Assembly (NCBI RefSeq): GCF_026745355.1
Contig: NC_079205.1
Coordinates: forward strand, 44,721,558 to 44,785,557
Reading direction: 5' to 3'
Length of the DNA stretch: 64,000 bases
Source: Beta vulgaris subsp. vulgaris
Lineage: Eukaryota; Streptophyta; Magnoliopsida; Caryophyllales; Amaranthaceae
Part shown: one piece after another, positions 11,130 through 21,522 of the stretch
How the letters are laid out: each line of letters opens with the position of its first letter
Numbering within the stretch: position 1 is the first letter of the stretch
Notes under the pieces: model-generated
Told to the model about the DNA's origin: nothing
The model's database searches: none
The model's input: only the letters and a program-made list of their open reading frames with translations
Translations under genes and position numbers: made by a program

Positions 11130-13700
11130 TCCTTCTTCAACACCTCTCCACCCATATAACACATAATTCCATCTTACTTAGAATCCCATCCCCCATTATT
11201 TCTCGACAACTCACACCCTTAGAAGTAGTAGTCAACACATCATAAGCTCGAAAGACTTTTGTGAGCCACAAACCATAGGGGTCAAAACTAGGAGAGGGTG
11301 ACAAATGACGCATATGGAGAATCATTAGACGGGGAACGATAAGTCATTTTTATATATAGTTTTTAGATGCATATAGTTGCATTTTAGAGCATTTAGTTTC
11401 ATATTTAGTTTCAGTATTGCATTATATTCTAAAGTTATGTTTTTCTATTTCTATTCGGTATGTTTTCTTGTTTTTGATGAATTTCAGGCATTGAAGACGT
11501 ATTTGGATTATGATTAGCTAAACTTGAGGATTAGGAGCACTTGGAAAGGAGTTACAATGCATAAGGATCGTATGGATATGTCATAGTACGAATTTGAGCA
11601 AAAACGAAGCGAAAAATTATTAGAAGAAATGTGAAAAAGAGTCACGTGTACTCTTCTGATCATAACTTTTGATGTGCTCCTTAAAATCGAGTAAATCCAG
11701 CAGATTTGGAAAACTAGACTTGAAGATCTTTCCAACGATAGGTGGCACGCCCCGAGGAGACTTTTAGTCAAGGAGTTATACCTTTCAGAAGATTGCACTG
11801 TTTTTGCTGGAATATGCCACGCGTACGCGCGGATCACTAATCCGCCTATTAATGATTTATTTAAGACTTTCTGTATCTTGTAAATTACTTTCCAAGTCAT
11901 ATTAGGTTATTGAATATATATTTAGATAGGTTTTCATTCTTTTTCTCTCTCCTCCTCCCTCTCACGTTATTTTCTTAGGTTTAGTTTAGTTTTGTCTTGC
12001 TCTCTTTCTCTCTATTTTTTAGTGTAAACCCTAGTTTTTATTATTTTTCATTAATTCATGAGTTTTGTTAGTTTCTTTTGTTGATTTCTTTGATTATGCT
12101 TTTCTTAGTAGATTTAGATTTCATTATTTATTTCATGATAGAGTAGTTTCTTTTATCTATTGTTAAGTGAACCCTAGTATGATTTAATTCATGATTGTTT
12201 CTTTAAATTCTGATATTAATGGTTGATTGTTCTTGCTTAATTGATTGTGCATATTCCAATACTAGATTAGGGATAACTAGTATTGTTTTAATTCCATTGT
12301 CTTGATCACAACGGGAGTTGGATTTTGACGGATTTGAGTATTTCAATTAAGGACATGAAGTTCTCCACGGGAGTATGTAGAATGGATTGTTAGGAAGTTA
12401 ATGTGTCGTTTTTAATGTCTTTAATTTGCATGATTCCACGGGAGTAGGCTTGAATGCATATTAGAGAAGCCATAGATACTCGGGAGAGGTTTATGGTACT
12501 TTATAGGGTGTACTTTTCCTTGTGAACATTAAATTGATTAGTTTGGGGTAGAAATTATTTTGTATTACTTTGTGCTAGTGGGGATACTTAACTGTAGAGT
12601 CTTTTATTTATATATTGATTAGTATAGTTTTCGACGATCATTGTTATTAATCTCCCTTAGTCTTACCATTATTTAAGGGCTAATCATAGAATAACTTTCT
12701 CTTTGTGGGATCGACCCTGACTTACCCTAATACATAGTTAGGAGGATTAGTTAGGTTATTTATTTTTGTTAGGTGTGCGACATGCCTATCAGGGAAGGCT
12801 AATAGGGTTGTCATCAGAAAGCAACCAAAGCAGAACCTGATCCATCATCAGGAAATCCCCTTTGTTCTCAATACGGGGAATGAGAGTTTTAGTAATTAGG
12901 CTGTGAAGGAGTTTGTTCTTTGCAGAAAGAATAGAGGCCGGAAAGATTTGGGCATTTGGAAGGGGTTGGTCAAACAAGGTACGGGTTATGGTGGCGGCGT
13001 CCACTCCAGTTACAAATGACCAAGTTTGATAAGTGTAGTTCGCAAAACCCACATAGGGAACACCTAACATTTGGGCCAAATTTTCAACCAGAAGCCTAAT
13101 TTCAATCACATTAATAGTTGAAGAAATTTCCAGATTTTCCTCAATAACCAAAGATTGATACATATAGCATCAGTAAAATGCACCAAATTCGACCAACCTT
13201 GCGAACGAATATAGTCCAAAACAAATGTAAATTCGGGTCTTGACAACGAAGAGGCCGGAAAATACAACCAGATAGAAGTTTCACCCCTGAAGAAGAGGCG
13301 GAAAATTTCCGCCTCTTTGAAGTTGACGGAGCTATAAGATGACTTACCAGCATCGTTGGAAGTGCGACGCTTCCGAGTGGTGGGAGTAGCAGTGGGAACA
13401 GCAGTAAAGGGTTCCGAAGGTGGCGAAATTGGAGAGGAAGGAGGTGGTGAAGATGGGGGAGTGGTTGTAGGAGTTTTGCGAGTGGGGGGTTTTTGGGAGT
13501 AGCGTTTCTTGGGAGGGGTTTCGAAAATGGTGGTTTTCTTATGGATGATGGGTTTGAAACCGGGGATGTTTGGAGCCGGAGTGGTGGTGGTTTGGTCCTT
13601 GGGAGAAGACGAAGGTGTGGCGGAAGAAGAAGAAGGGGTGGTGTCGCTGGTGTGGAGGTGGTGATTTTCTTGAACGGACGGCGAGGGGTTTTTACTTTGA
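11130..13700 (-). pseudogene. Sirevirus env-like ORF, split by a solo LTR
   Basis: On the minus strand, after pol, a Pro/Ser/Thr-rich N-terminal part starts near an ATG at 13699-13701. It leads into a conserved region (SQGWSNLVHFTDA, then ENLAQMLGVPYVGFANYTYQTW and DFLMMDQVLLWLLSDDN, 13163-12797). It then resumes beyond the inserted LTR (RHLSPSPSFDPYGLWL, 11325-11137) and ends near 11137. The layout resembles the extra ORF found downstream of pol in Sireviruses, related to the putative plant transposon protein domain; its role is unknown. There is at least one frame change near 13150 as well as the 1.46-kb insertion, so it is broken. The open frame at 13141-13899 is partly the wrong frame of this gene. 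Confidence 0.65.
11337..12791 (+). mobile_element. Solo LTR (gypsy-like) with perfect target-site duplication
   Basis: A 1455-bp segment is bounded by CGATA (derived from TGATA) and TATCA and flanked on both sides by GGGAA (11332-11336 and 12792-12796). It has no coding capacity. It contains TGTGGGATCGACCCTGACTT near its 3' end, a sequence type often seen near the end of plant gypsy LTRs. Its start resembles the LTR beginning at 37379. A lone LTR with intact duplications is the product of LTR-LTR recombination that removed the internal region. It interrupts the Sire-1 env-like ORF. Confidence 0.85.
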
Positions 13701-14198
13701 CCATTGTTAGGGTTTTGAGATGGAGAGAGAAATGGAGGGAGAGGGAGAAAGAGAGATAGTTTGAAATGAGGGGGGGGACGGGTTTGGAATGAGAGATGGG
13801 GCGTGGATTTTGTGTTTTTGGCCGAAAATTTTGGTGTGGGCTAGGGTGTATTTGAGACGTAGATATTAAGGGTATGGGCTGAGGGTTTGGGCTGCACAAT
13901 GAATCTTATAAGGACCTTGAACATTTTTAAAAAAAATTTACAAAATTTTTTGAAACAATTTCTAGGGTTTTGTGCCAAGCAACATCTTTTTAGGTTTTAA
14001 AAAACTTGTGACACATATGTGGTTTTTCAAGGAGTTTCATGAAGCAACTTAGGTGTAAACTATCAGGACAACATCAATAGCCCTTTTGTGAATCCTAGCT
14101 TCTTTGAGAGATAATTTCTTACTAAGTTTAATCATAATCGTTTTAACTCCAAATGGACATGTGAAAAGAAGTCAACTAAACATATGATTCAACTATGT

Positions 14199-17100
14199 TC
14201 AAGAAATCAATTCCAATGCCACTCTAAGTTTTTCGAAACGTTCAGGAGCAAGTGGTTTGGTGAAAATATCTGCTATTTGATCATTAGCACAAATAAATTC
14301 AAGAGCTATATTACCTTTTTCGACATGATCATGCAAAAAGTGATATCTTATTTCTATCTGTTTAGTGCGTGAATGTTGAACAGGATTCTTTGAGATGTTT
14401 ATAGCACTTATATTATCACACATAATTGGCACATTGTCAATCATAACTCCAAAATCTCGAAGTTGTTGTCTTATTCACAATACATGTGCACAACATCAAG
14501 TAGCTGCAACTTATTCAGCCTCGACAGTTGAGAGAGCTACAAAATTTTGTTTTTTTGAAGCCCGTGAGATTAAGCATGGACCTAAGAAGGTAGCCTTTCC
14601 AGAAGTGTTCTTTCTATGTACCAAAAATCCTACATAATCTGCATCAAAAAAACCAAACAAGTCAAAAGTTCCTCCTTTAGGATACCATAGATACAAGGAA
14701 AAATGGATTAAAATACCCCCAACTTTGGCCCGTCCGCTTTTAATACCCCCAACTATGACTTATTTTTAAATACCCCCAACTATTGGGGAGGTTAGCCAAA
14801 AATGCACCCCTGACCTAAAATAACCGGTTTAACAGGTTAAAATGTCATGTGTCATGCGCTTATTGGTTTTACTTATTTTTTTTGTTTTTCTTTTTTCTTA
14901 CCCCTCCTTACCATTTTCTACTACCACTCATCTCCTACACCCTCCTCAACCACCAGTCCCCCTCCCCTTCCTCTTTCTCCCTCCTCCCCACCCTTCCCAC
15001 CGAGAAACACCCTCCCGTTTACACCACCGCCGAAACCACCTACCCCAACACCCACTGCCACTTCCCCTCCCATACTACCACCTTCCCACACCCAACCCCC
15101 TACCCTACCCAACCACCACCCCGTCGAATTTCCAACCACAAGTTAATTGAAGACCCTTCCCCTGATTTGTCCTGCCAGCCAGCCCCCTCCCCTACCCCCA
15201 ACCACCACCCCGATTCCCACTAATATTTTCTCTCTTCTCCTTCTTCAATGGCGACGACGGCATACAAGTCGACGTCGAGAATGAACTCGTAGTTCACGGA
15301 CTATTAGTCGGTTTTCTCACCGGATTTTGGGGAAAAAAAATAAAAATGAACGAGGAGGGGGAAAAAACAGAGGACTCGAGGCAGGGGGAGGAAGAGGGAG
15401 TTCGGTGCGGGGTTTTTGGCTGGCGGTTTTTGGTGGCTCGACGACCGGAGAGGGAGGCCGCGAAAGAGGGATGCTGTTGAGTGGTGGTTCGCGGGGCTGA
15501 GTGCAAGGCAGCAGGGCGCAAGGGGGTCGCGAAAGAGGAGGAAGGACCGACGGTTTTGGGGGGCTGCGAAGGAAAAAGGGCTGGCAGTGGTGTTTGTGTT
15601 TGTCGCGGAGGTCGAAGGCGGTGCGATTGGTGGTGGCCGGAGGTGTTTTCCGGCGGAGGAAAGAAAACAGAGAAAATGATAATGGAGGATTGAAATTTTT
15701 ATTTTAAATTTTCAAAGGGGGTTAGGGGAGGGTGGATGTGGGAGTGGGGGAGGGGGCTGGGCTGGGGTGGTGGGAGTGGGGAGGGGGTTGGGCTGGCAGG
15801 ACGAATCAGGGGAGGGGTGGGAATGGGGGAGGAAGAGGAAATAAAAATAAACAGGAAAAAAAATTACCTGGGTAACAGGTTTCAAGTCATCTGGGTGCAT
15901 TTGTGGCAGACCTCCCCAATAGTTGGGATTATATAGGAATAACCCATAGTTGGGGTTATTAAAAGTGGACGGGTCAAAGTTGGGGGTTTTCTCATCCATT
16001 TTTCCTAGATACAAATCATTAGTTCCCCTTTAATATCTAAGTATTCGTTTGACAGCCTTGAAGTATGATTCTTTTGGACATGACTGAAATTTGGCACAGA
16101 GACATACATTGTGTAAAGTATACGGTCTACTTGAATTTAAATAAAGGAGGGAGCCTATCATACCTCTGTAGATTGTCTCATCTATTTTCTTACTATTTTC
16201 ATCAAAAACTAAACTAATTGTAGTAGTTATATGTATAGAATGAATTTTGGAGTCCTCCATACAATATTTTTTCAAGAGCTCCTTCACATAGTTTTGTTGA
16301 TGTATCATTATTCCAGTCTCAAGTTATTTGATTTGTAAACCAAGGAAGAAACTCAATTCTCCCATCATAGACATTTCAAATTCACTTTTCATTAGTTCAA
16401 CAAAATAATGACATAATAGTTCTGTAGTTGCCCCAAAATAATATCATCAACATAAATTTGGACAACCAATAATTATTCCCCTTTAATTTTTAGAATCAGT
16501 GTTCTATCTACTGAGCCTCGTTTAGATACATTTTCCATTAAAAAGATAGATAAGCATTCATACCATGCTCTAGGAGCTTGTTTTAAACCATAAAGTGCCT
16601 TATTAAGTTTAAAAACATGGTTGGGAAAATTTGGATCAATGAAGCCAAGAGGTTGTTCAACATACACAGTTTCCTTCAAGTAGCCATTTAGGAAGGTAGT
16701 TTTCACATCCATCTGAAATGGCTTAATATTCTTAAAGGTAGCGAAAGCTATCAGAATTCTAATGGCTTCCAAACGAGCCACAGGAGAAAAAGTTTCATCA
16801 TAGTCAATTCCCTCTTGTTGATTGAATCCTTGACACACAAGTCTGGCTTTATTTCGAACAATAATCATCCCACTATCATCTAATTTGTTCTAATAACGGA
16901 CTGAGTAGTGGGACGTTGTTCTAAATGCCAAACTTCGTTTGCTTTAAATTGATTGAGTTCATCTTTCATGGTAAGAATCCAATCAGGGTCAGTCAATGCA
17001 AGTTTATAATTTGTAGGTTCAATTTCAGATATAAAAGCATTAAAAGCACAAAAGTTATGAAGAGATGAACGAGTTTGTACTCCCTTGGCAATGTGTGTGA

Positions 17101-18690
17101 GTATTAGATTAATAGGATGTGAGCTTTGATGTTTCCACTTCCTTGCATTGAACGAAGCGTTCGACGACACAATGCCATTCTCTGAGCTGGTATTTTTATT
17201 TTCAGTTCATGAAGTGCCTTCAACCTCTGTCGGTTCATCGATGGGTTGCTCTCTGGCAACTTCAGACACTTCTTCTGTATTTTTTTCCCACTCATTCGAG
17301 TTGTTATTTTGTTCTTCAGAATGTGCCAAACTTTGTGATCCAGAAAGTGTCTTTGACCGTTTTTCAGCATTACGGTCTTCTAGTGCATCCAATGTTTCTC
17401 TATACAGTCCAATGGATAAGTCTTCAGCATCATCTACCTGCACTTCTTGAGAATTTTAGTCAGTTTCATCAAATATAACATGGACACTCTCCTCCATACA
17501 CATCGTTCTTTTGTTATAAACTTTGTATGCTTTGCTAGGAGGAAAGTATCCTATAAATTAAAAACCGCGTTGTCACTTTTTAGATCAAACTTACCCAAAT
17601 TATATTTGCCATTATTATGAATATAACAAGTACATCCAAAGCATCTTAAGTGAGATATATTTGGTTTCCTTCCTTTGACAGGTTCATATGGAGTTTTATT
17701 CAAGATAGATCGTACTTTAGTCCTATTAATAGATGTAACATGCAGTACTTACTGCCTCGACCGAAAAGTTTCTAGGCATGCCACTATGTAGTAGCATGGT
17801 TCGTTACATGTCTTCTAAAGTGAGATTCATCTTTTCTACAACTCCAATCTGGCGACCTTGGAGTAGAGAAGTTATGATCAATTCCGTTGTCATTGCAAAA
17901 CTTTTCGAAATTTGTATTTTCCAACTCCACTACCATGGTCAGTTTTGACAAATAACATTTTGCAATTTGTTTGATTTTTGGACTTTTCGAATGTGGACTA
18001 GAACTACATCAAAAGTTTCATCTTTTCCACCAACAAATAAAGTCCATACAAATCTAGAAAAATCATCAACAAGTACTAATACATATTTGCTACCACATCT
18101 ACTCCTTATTCGCATGGGACCGCAAATATCCATATGAATTAATTCCAAGGGTTTATAGGAGCTTAAAAGAGGATCAAACATGTTTACATCTAGCACATGC
18201 TTTACAAATTGCTTCCCAGTCAATGTTTATAAATGGTAATAAGCCATCAACTAAATCCATTTTTCTCAATTTGTTACGCAGCTAGAGCTAACATGTCCAA
18301 GACTTTTATGCCAAACTAAAGGGTTATCTTGTAGCGCACTCATGCATGAAATTGTATTGTTAAATAAGGTATTTAGACACGTAATGTAGACATCATTTAA
18401 CCTCGCTCTTACCTTCCAATACCAATTGCTGAGTGTTCTTGTTAATGATTTTATAGATGTTCGCTTAAAACTCAACAATATTACCTCGATCACACAATTA
18501 TGAGATACTTAACAAATTGTGTTTTAAACCATTTACCAGCATTACATTCTCGATGTAGTATGTTTGGGATTTATCGACTTTTCCAATTCCAATTATTTCT
18601 CCCTTTTTGTTGTCGCCAAAATTAACACATCCTCCATTGTGGGCTACTAGTGAGAGGAATTGAGATCTATCTCCATTGTTGCTTCCTCTC
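14199..18690 (-). pseudogene. Sire-1 pol (integrase, reverse transcriptase, RNase H), interrupted
   Basis: Minus-strand pieces follow the copia order. A protease-end/GAG-pre-integrase region includes VWHKSLGHVSS (about 18305) and the integrase core has HMDICGPMRI and VDDFSRFVWT (18223-17939). The linker runs from 17443 to 16880. Reverse transcriptase starts with KARLVCQGFNQQEGIDYDETF (16868 down to 16473), includes LYGLKQAPRAWYE and the active-site QIYVDDIILG (near 16455). RNase H has YRGMIGSLLYLNSSRPY (16308-16030), continues beyond the MULE insertion with DADYVGFLVHRKNTSG (14696-14511) and ends with SKNPVQHSRTKQIEIRYHF (14444-14199). Multiple stops and frameshifts occur, and the protease active-site segment is missing. 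It is non-functional. Confidence 0.85.
14697..16005. mobile_element. Non-autonomous MULE with 9-bp target-site duplication
   Basis: The element starts GGAAAAATGGATTAAAATAC and ends with the inverse of a closely matching sequence. The terminal inverted repeats run at least 60 bases and, imperfectly, more than 120. A perfect 9-bp duplication, TAGATACAA, flanks it (14688-14696 and 16006-16014), which is diagnostic for Mutator-like elements. No transposase is present. The interior (14840-15720) is GC-rich and strand-asymmetric, with C-rich left and G-rich right flanks that are themselves imperfect inverted repeats. A central block at about 15225-15690 is not part of the inverted repeat and could be captured host DNA; no protein family is recognised. 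It disrupts Sire-1 RNase H. Confidence 0.9.
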
Positions 18691-18730
18691 ATGTTTGCCT
18701 ACAAAAGGATCACTTGTTAGTTTTAGAAAC

Positions 18731-20032
18731 TCAGATTTGCTTCGGTCCCTTTTTCTTTTGTTCAGCTTCTAATAGATCTTTCCTAACCCATATTTGACTT
18801 ACATATTTCACATTTTTTTTGCAACACTTGTAAGTTTTAGTAATATTACAATCATCTAGTAAATGACCATTATTTCCACAAAATTTGCAGATCAAATATT
18901 CAGGAAGATCTATATTTTTGCTTTTATGAAAGTCTCTTTTAAAGTTTCCGACATTGTGTTGTACACTGTGTTGCTGACCCGTATATCTTAAACCAATTCT
19001 ATTCACACTATTTTTTGAGCTAGTCAAGTGATTGAGAGCTTTTAGTCCATCAGTCCACTTTTCATACTTTTTTTGAGGGATAGACAATTGTGATTCCAAG
19101 AACTCAACTGAGGTATTTAAATCACTATTTCTTTTTCTCGAAATTTCTAATTCACTCTTAAATTTATCAAGTTTTTCACTTATCTTAGCATCACTAGGCA
19201 GCATTAGTGGAACAGTTCTTGATTTCTGTCTTTAATTCTTTAGTTCAACTAACGCATGATTTAGCAATTCAATTTGCTATTCCAGACTCGATTTTTCAGC
19301 TTCTAACACAGTGTATGGCACTGTGTCATTTACGATTTCGTTACCAAGAGACTTTTCGTATCTAAGATCGTTTATCTCAGTATCTTTCTCTTCAATGATT
19401 TTCTCTTGTTTATCAATATTTGTCATCAGTATTTTATGTTCTTTAAAGAGATCTTTATATTCAAGTTCTAATCCATTCTTTTGCTTGGTTAAGTTCTTTA
19501 TCTCCTTTTTCATGATAGAAAAGTAATCATTCATATCTTGAGAATAATCAATAACGTTTCCAAGCAAGGTAACAAGAGAATTTTTCGAGGGAAGATGAAT
19601 TGAGGGTTTCAGGGATAGTAGGCTTGCCTCACTTTCTTAAATTTCTTCCACAGAGCTCGAACTTTTTGTCATTAGGCATATGTGAGAGTCATTCTGACAC
19701 TGTGCCTTTATGAGTGATGTCTGGACAACATTCAGACATAGTTTTGCCTCATGGCATTGTGCCTCTAACTATTCTTCATTAGAATCGAAATCTCCCTAGA
19801 CGGCAGCTATCATTGCTCTCTTGAATTCTTTCTTGGATTGCTCTCGTTTTTCCTTGGGCTTTTCATCATCCCATAGGGGACATTTTTTATTCCTGTGATT
19901 TCAGTCTCCACACTTGAAACAACTAGAATTAGTCGCAAATTTCTTATAGTTACAAGTAGTGCCCTTACCTTTGAAATTCTCACTTCTTCTGGGATTATTG
20001 TTTCTGTTCTTCTTTAGAAAATTCTAAAATAT
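18731..20032 (-). pseudogene. Sire-1 gag, C-terminal part
   Basis: The minus strand encodes a Lys/Glu-rich gag segment with a long coiled coil (MKKEIKNLTKQKNGLELEYKD, 19567-19277; ELDKFKSELEISRKR, about 19180). This is followed by a zinc-knuckle CKFCGNNGHLLDDC (about 18895-18850). An earlier degenerate knuckle and KPKEKREQSKKEFKRAMIA lie near 19800-19900. Several stops are present. It is the continuation of the gag at 33142-33864, separated from it by the CACTA element. Confidence 0.8.
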
Positions 20033-20054
20033 TCTCACTAGGGGAAAAAAGCAG

Positions 20055-20290
20055 AAGGGCTGCGCATTTTAAAAAAGCGCATCCCTTTTGTATGAAGGGC
20101 TGCGCTTTTTTGAAAAGCGCGGCCCTTCACCTAGAGAAGGGCTGCGCGTTTTAAAAACGCGCAGCCCTTCCTAGGTAGGGCTGCGCTTTTTTAAAAGCGC
20201 ACCCTCACTAGAGAAGGGCGGCGCTTTTTAAAATGCGCAGCCCTTCTCTAGGTAGGGCTGCGCTTTTTTGAAACTAGCGCAGCCCTACTA
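20055..20290. repeat. CACTA-1 left subterminal repeats
   Basis: Alternating copies of AGGGCTGCGCTTTTT and its inverse GCGCAGCCCT form a series of short hairpin-capable palindromes. They match the motif set at the right end (32860-33120). Confidence 0.9.
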
Positions 20291-21522
20291 GCTGTTGGGG
20301 TTTTTTTTTTCGATACTTACTATGCTTGCGCGCCCATATTTTCTCTTTCCTCTTTCCCTCTTTCTTTCACCTTCAATTTCGTGCGAAAAACCTCCCACCA
20401 CCACCATTTCGAGCCCTAATTCTCACCACCACCACCCATTTTGCGAGCCCTAGTTCTCACCACCACCACCCACTTTGCGCGACCACCACTACACCACCAC
20501 CACAACATTTCTTCTCCACCACCACCACCACAAACTTCTTTTCTCATTTCTTCTCCACCACAAACTTCTCTTCTCATTTCTTCTCCACCACATTGTGGTT
20601 GGCCACCACCTTGCGCGCCGCCCACAACATTTTTCTCTTCTCTTCTCTTCTCCACCATCACCACTACCTTTCTCTTCTCTTCTCTTCTCTTCTCCACCAT
20701 TTGAGTTGTTAATTAAGGTATGAATTAATTTTGTTTTTAAGTTACTTTTGTTTTTCTTAATTGAATTAAATGATTAATGTGCAATGTGGGTTTTGTCAAT
20801 TGTAGGAAGAAGAGGCTAAGGAAGGCAAATAAAGTCCCAAGTAGCTCTTTTCTCTTCATTGCTCGTCGTTGGTGTTAAGAGGTAACTAATAGATAGTTTA
20901 ACATGTAGACAAAGTTGATAATTTATTGAATGTATATGTATTTTTTATAATGTATGTATATATATATTATTTGTTGATATGAGATTGTATGAAAACGCAA
21001 TGTGATTTAGCTATATATATGAAAATATATAACTAGTTGTTTGAATCATCATCATATATGCCTAGATACCCGTTCAAGACTTACTCATTAGGGTAAGTCT
21101 TGAATAGTCCCCGGTTTGGGACTGTTCTTGGACGTTTGATCTCACTTAGGTGGTGAATGTGTGTCTTCTTTTCAATTCTGAGGAAAATCTTGGCTTATCG
21201 TTTCGCTACATTGTTCTCTGGGTACATATGTAGATAAGCAATTATCTACATTGTGTACTTGGAGAACTGTAGGGAAATGCTGCCGGATTTTCCTTAGAAT
21301 TGAAAAGTTGGCATATATTCACTAGTGAGATTAGACGTCCAAGGATGGGTTAGGTTGGAGTGATAAGGACCTTTGACTGCATGCATACAATTGAACATGT
21401 GACTATCTTAGCTTGTTGTATACGTGTGTGATTTGAATATGTGAGTGTGTGTACTTTAATAATGATTGATGCATTATAATGAATGTTGTGTTTAATTATT
21501 AGAGGTGGTCTTCTTGAATGAG

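Noticed and set aside
13141..13899. 252-codon minus-strand ORF as a distinct gene
   Set aside because: Pro/Leu-rich and in a frame overlapping the env-like ORF; the neighbouring frame carries the conserved SQGWSNLVHFTDA region, so this is mostly a shadow frame.
14842..15223. Pro/His-rich ORFs in three overlapping plus-strand frames
   Set aside because: They lie in the C-rich arm of the MULE long inverted repeat; the open frames reflect composition, and the complementary G-rich arm shows the same effect at 15712-16014.
20326..20723. Pro/His/Ser-rich ORFs near the CACTA-1 left end
   Set aside because: CCACCA and TTCTC low-complexity DNA; probably a transcribed leader of the transposase gene rather than a protein.
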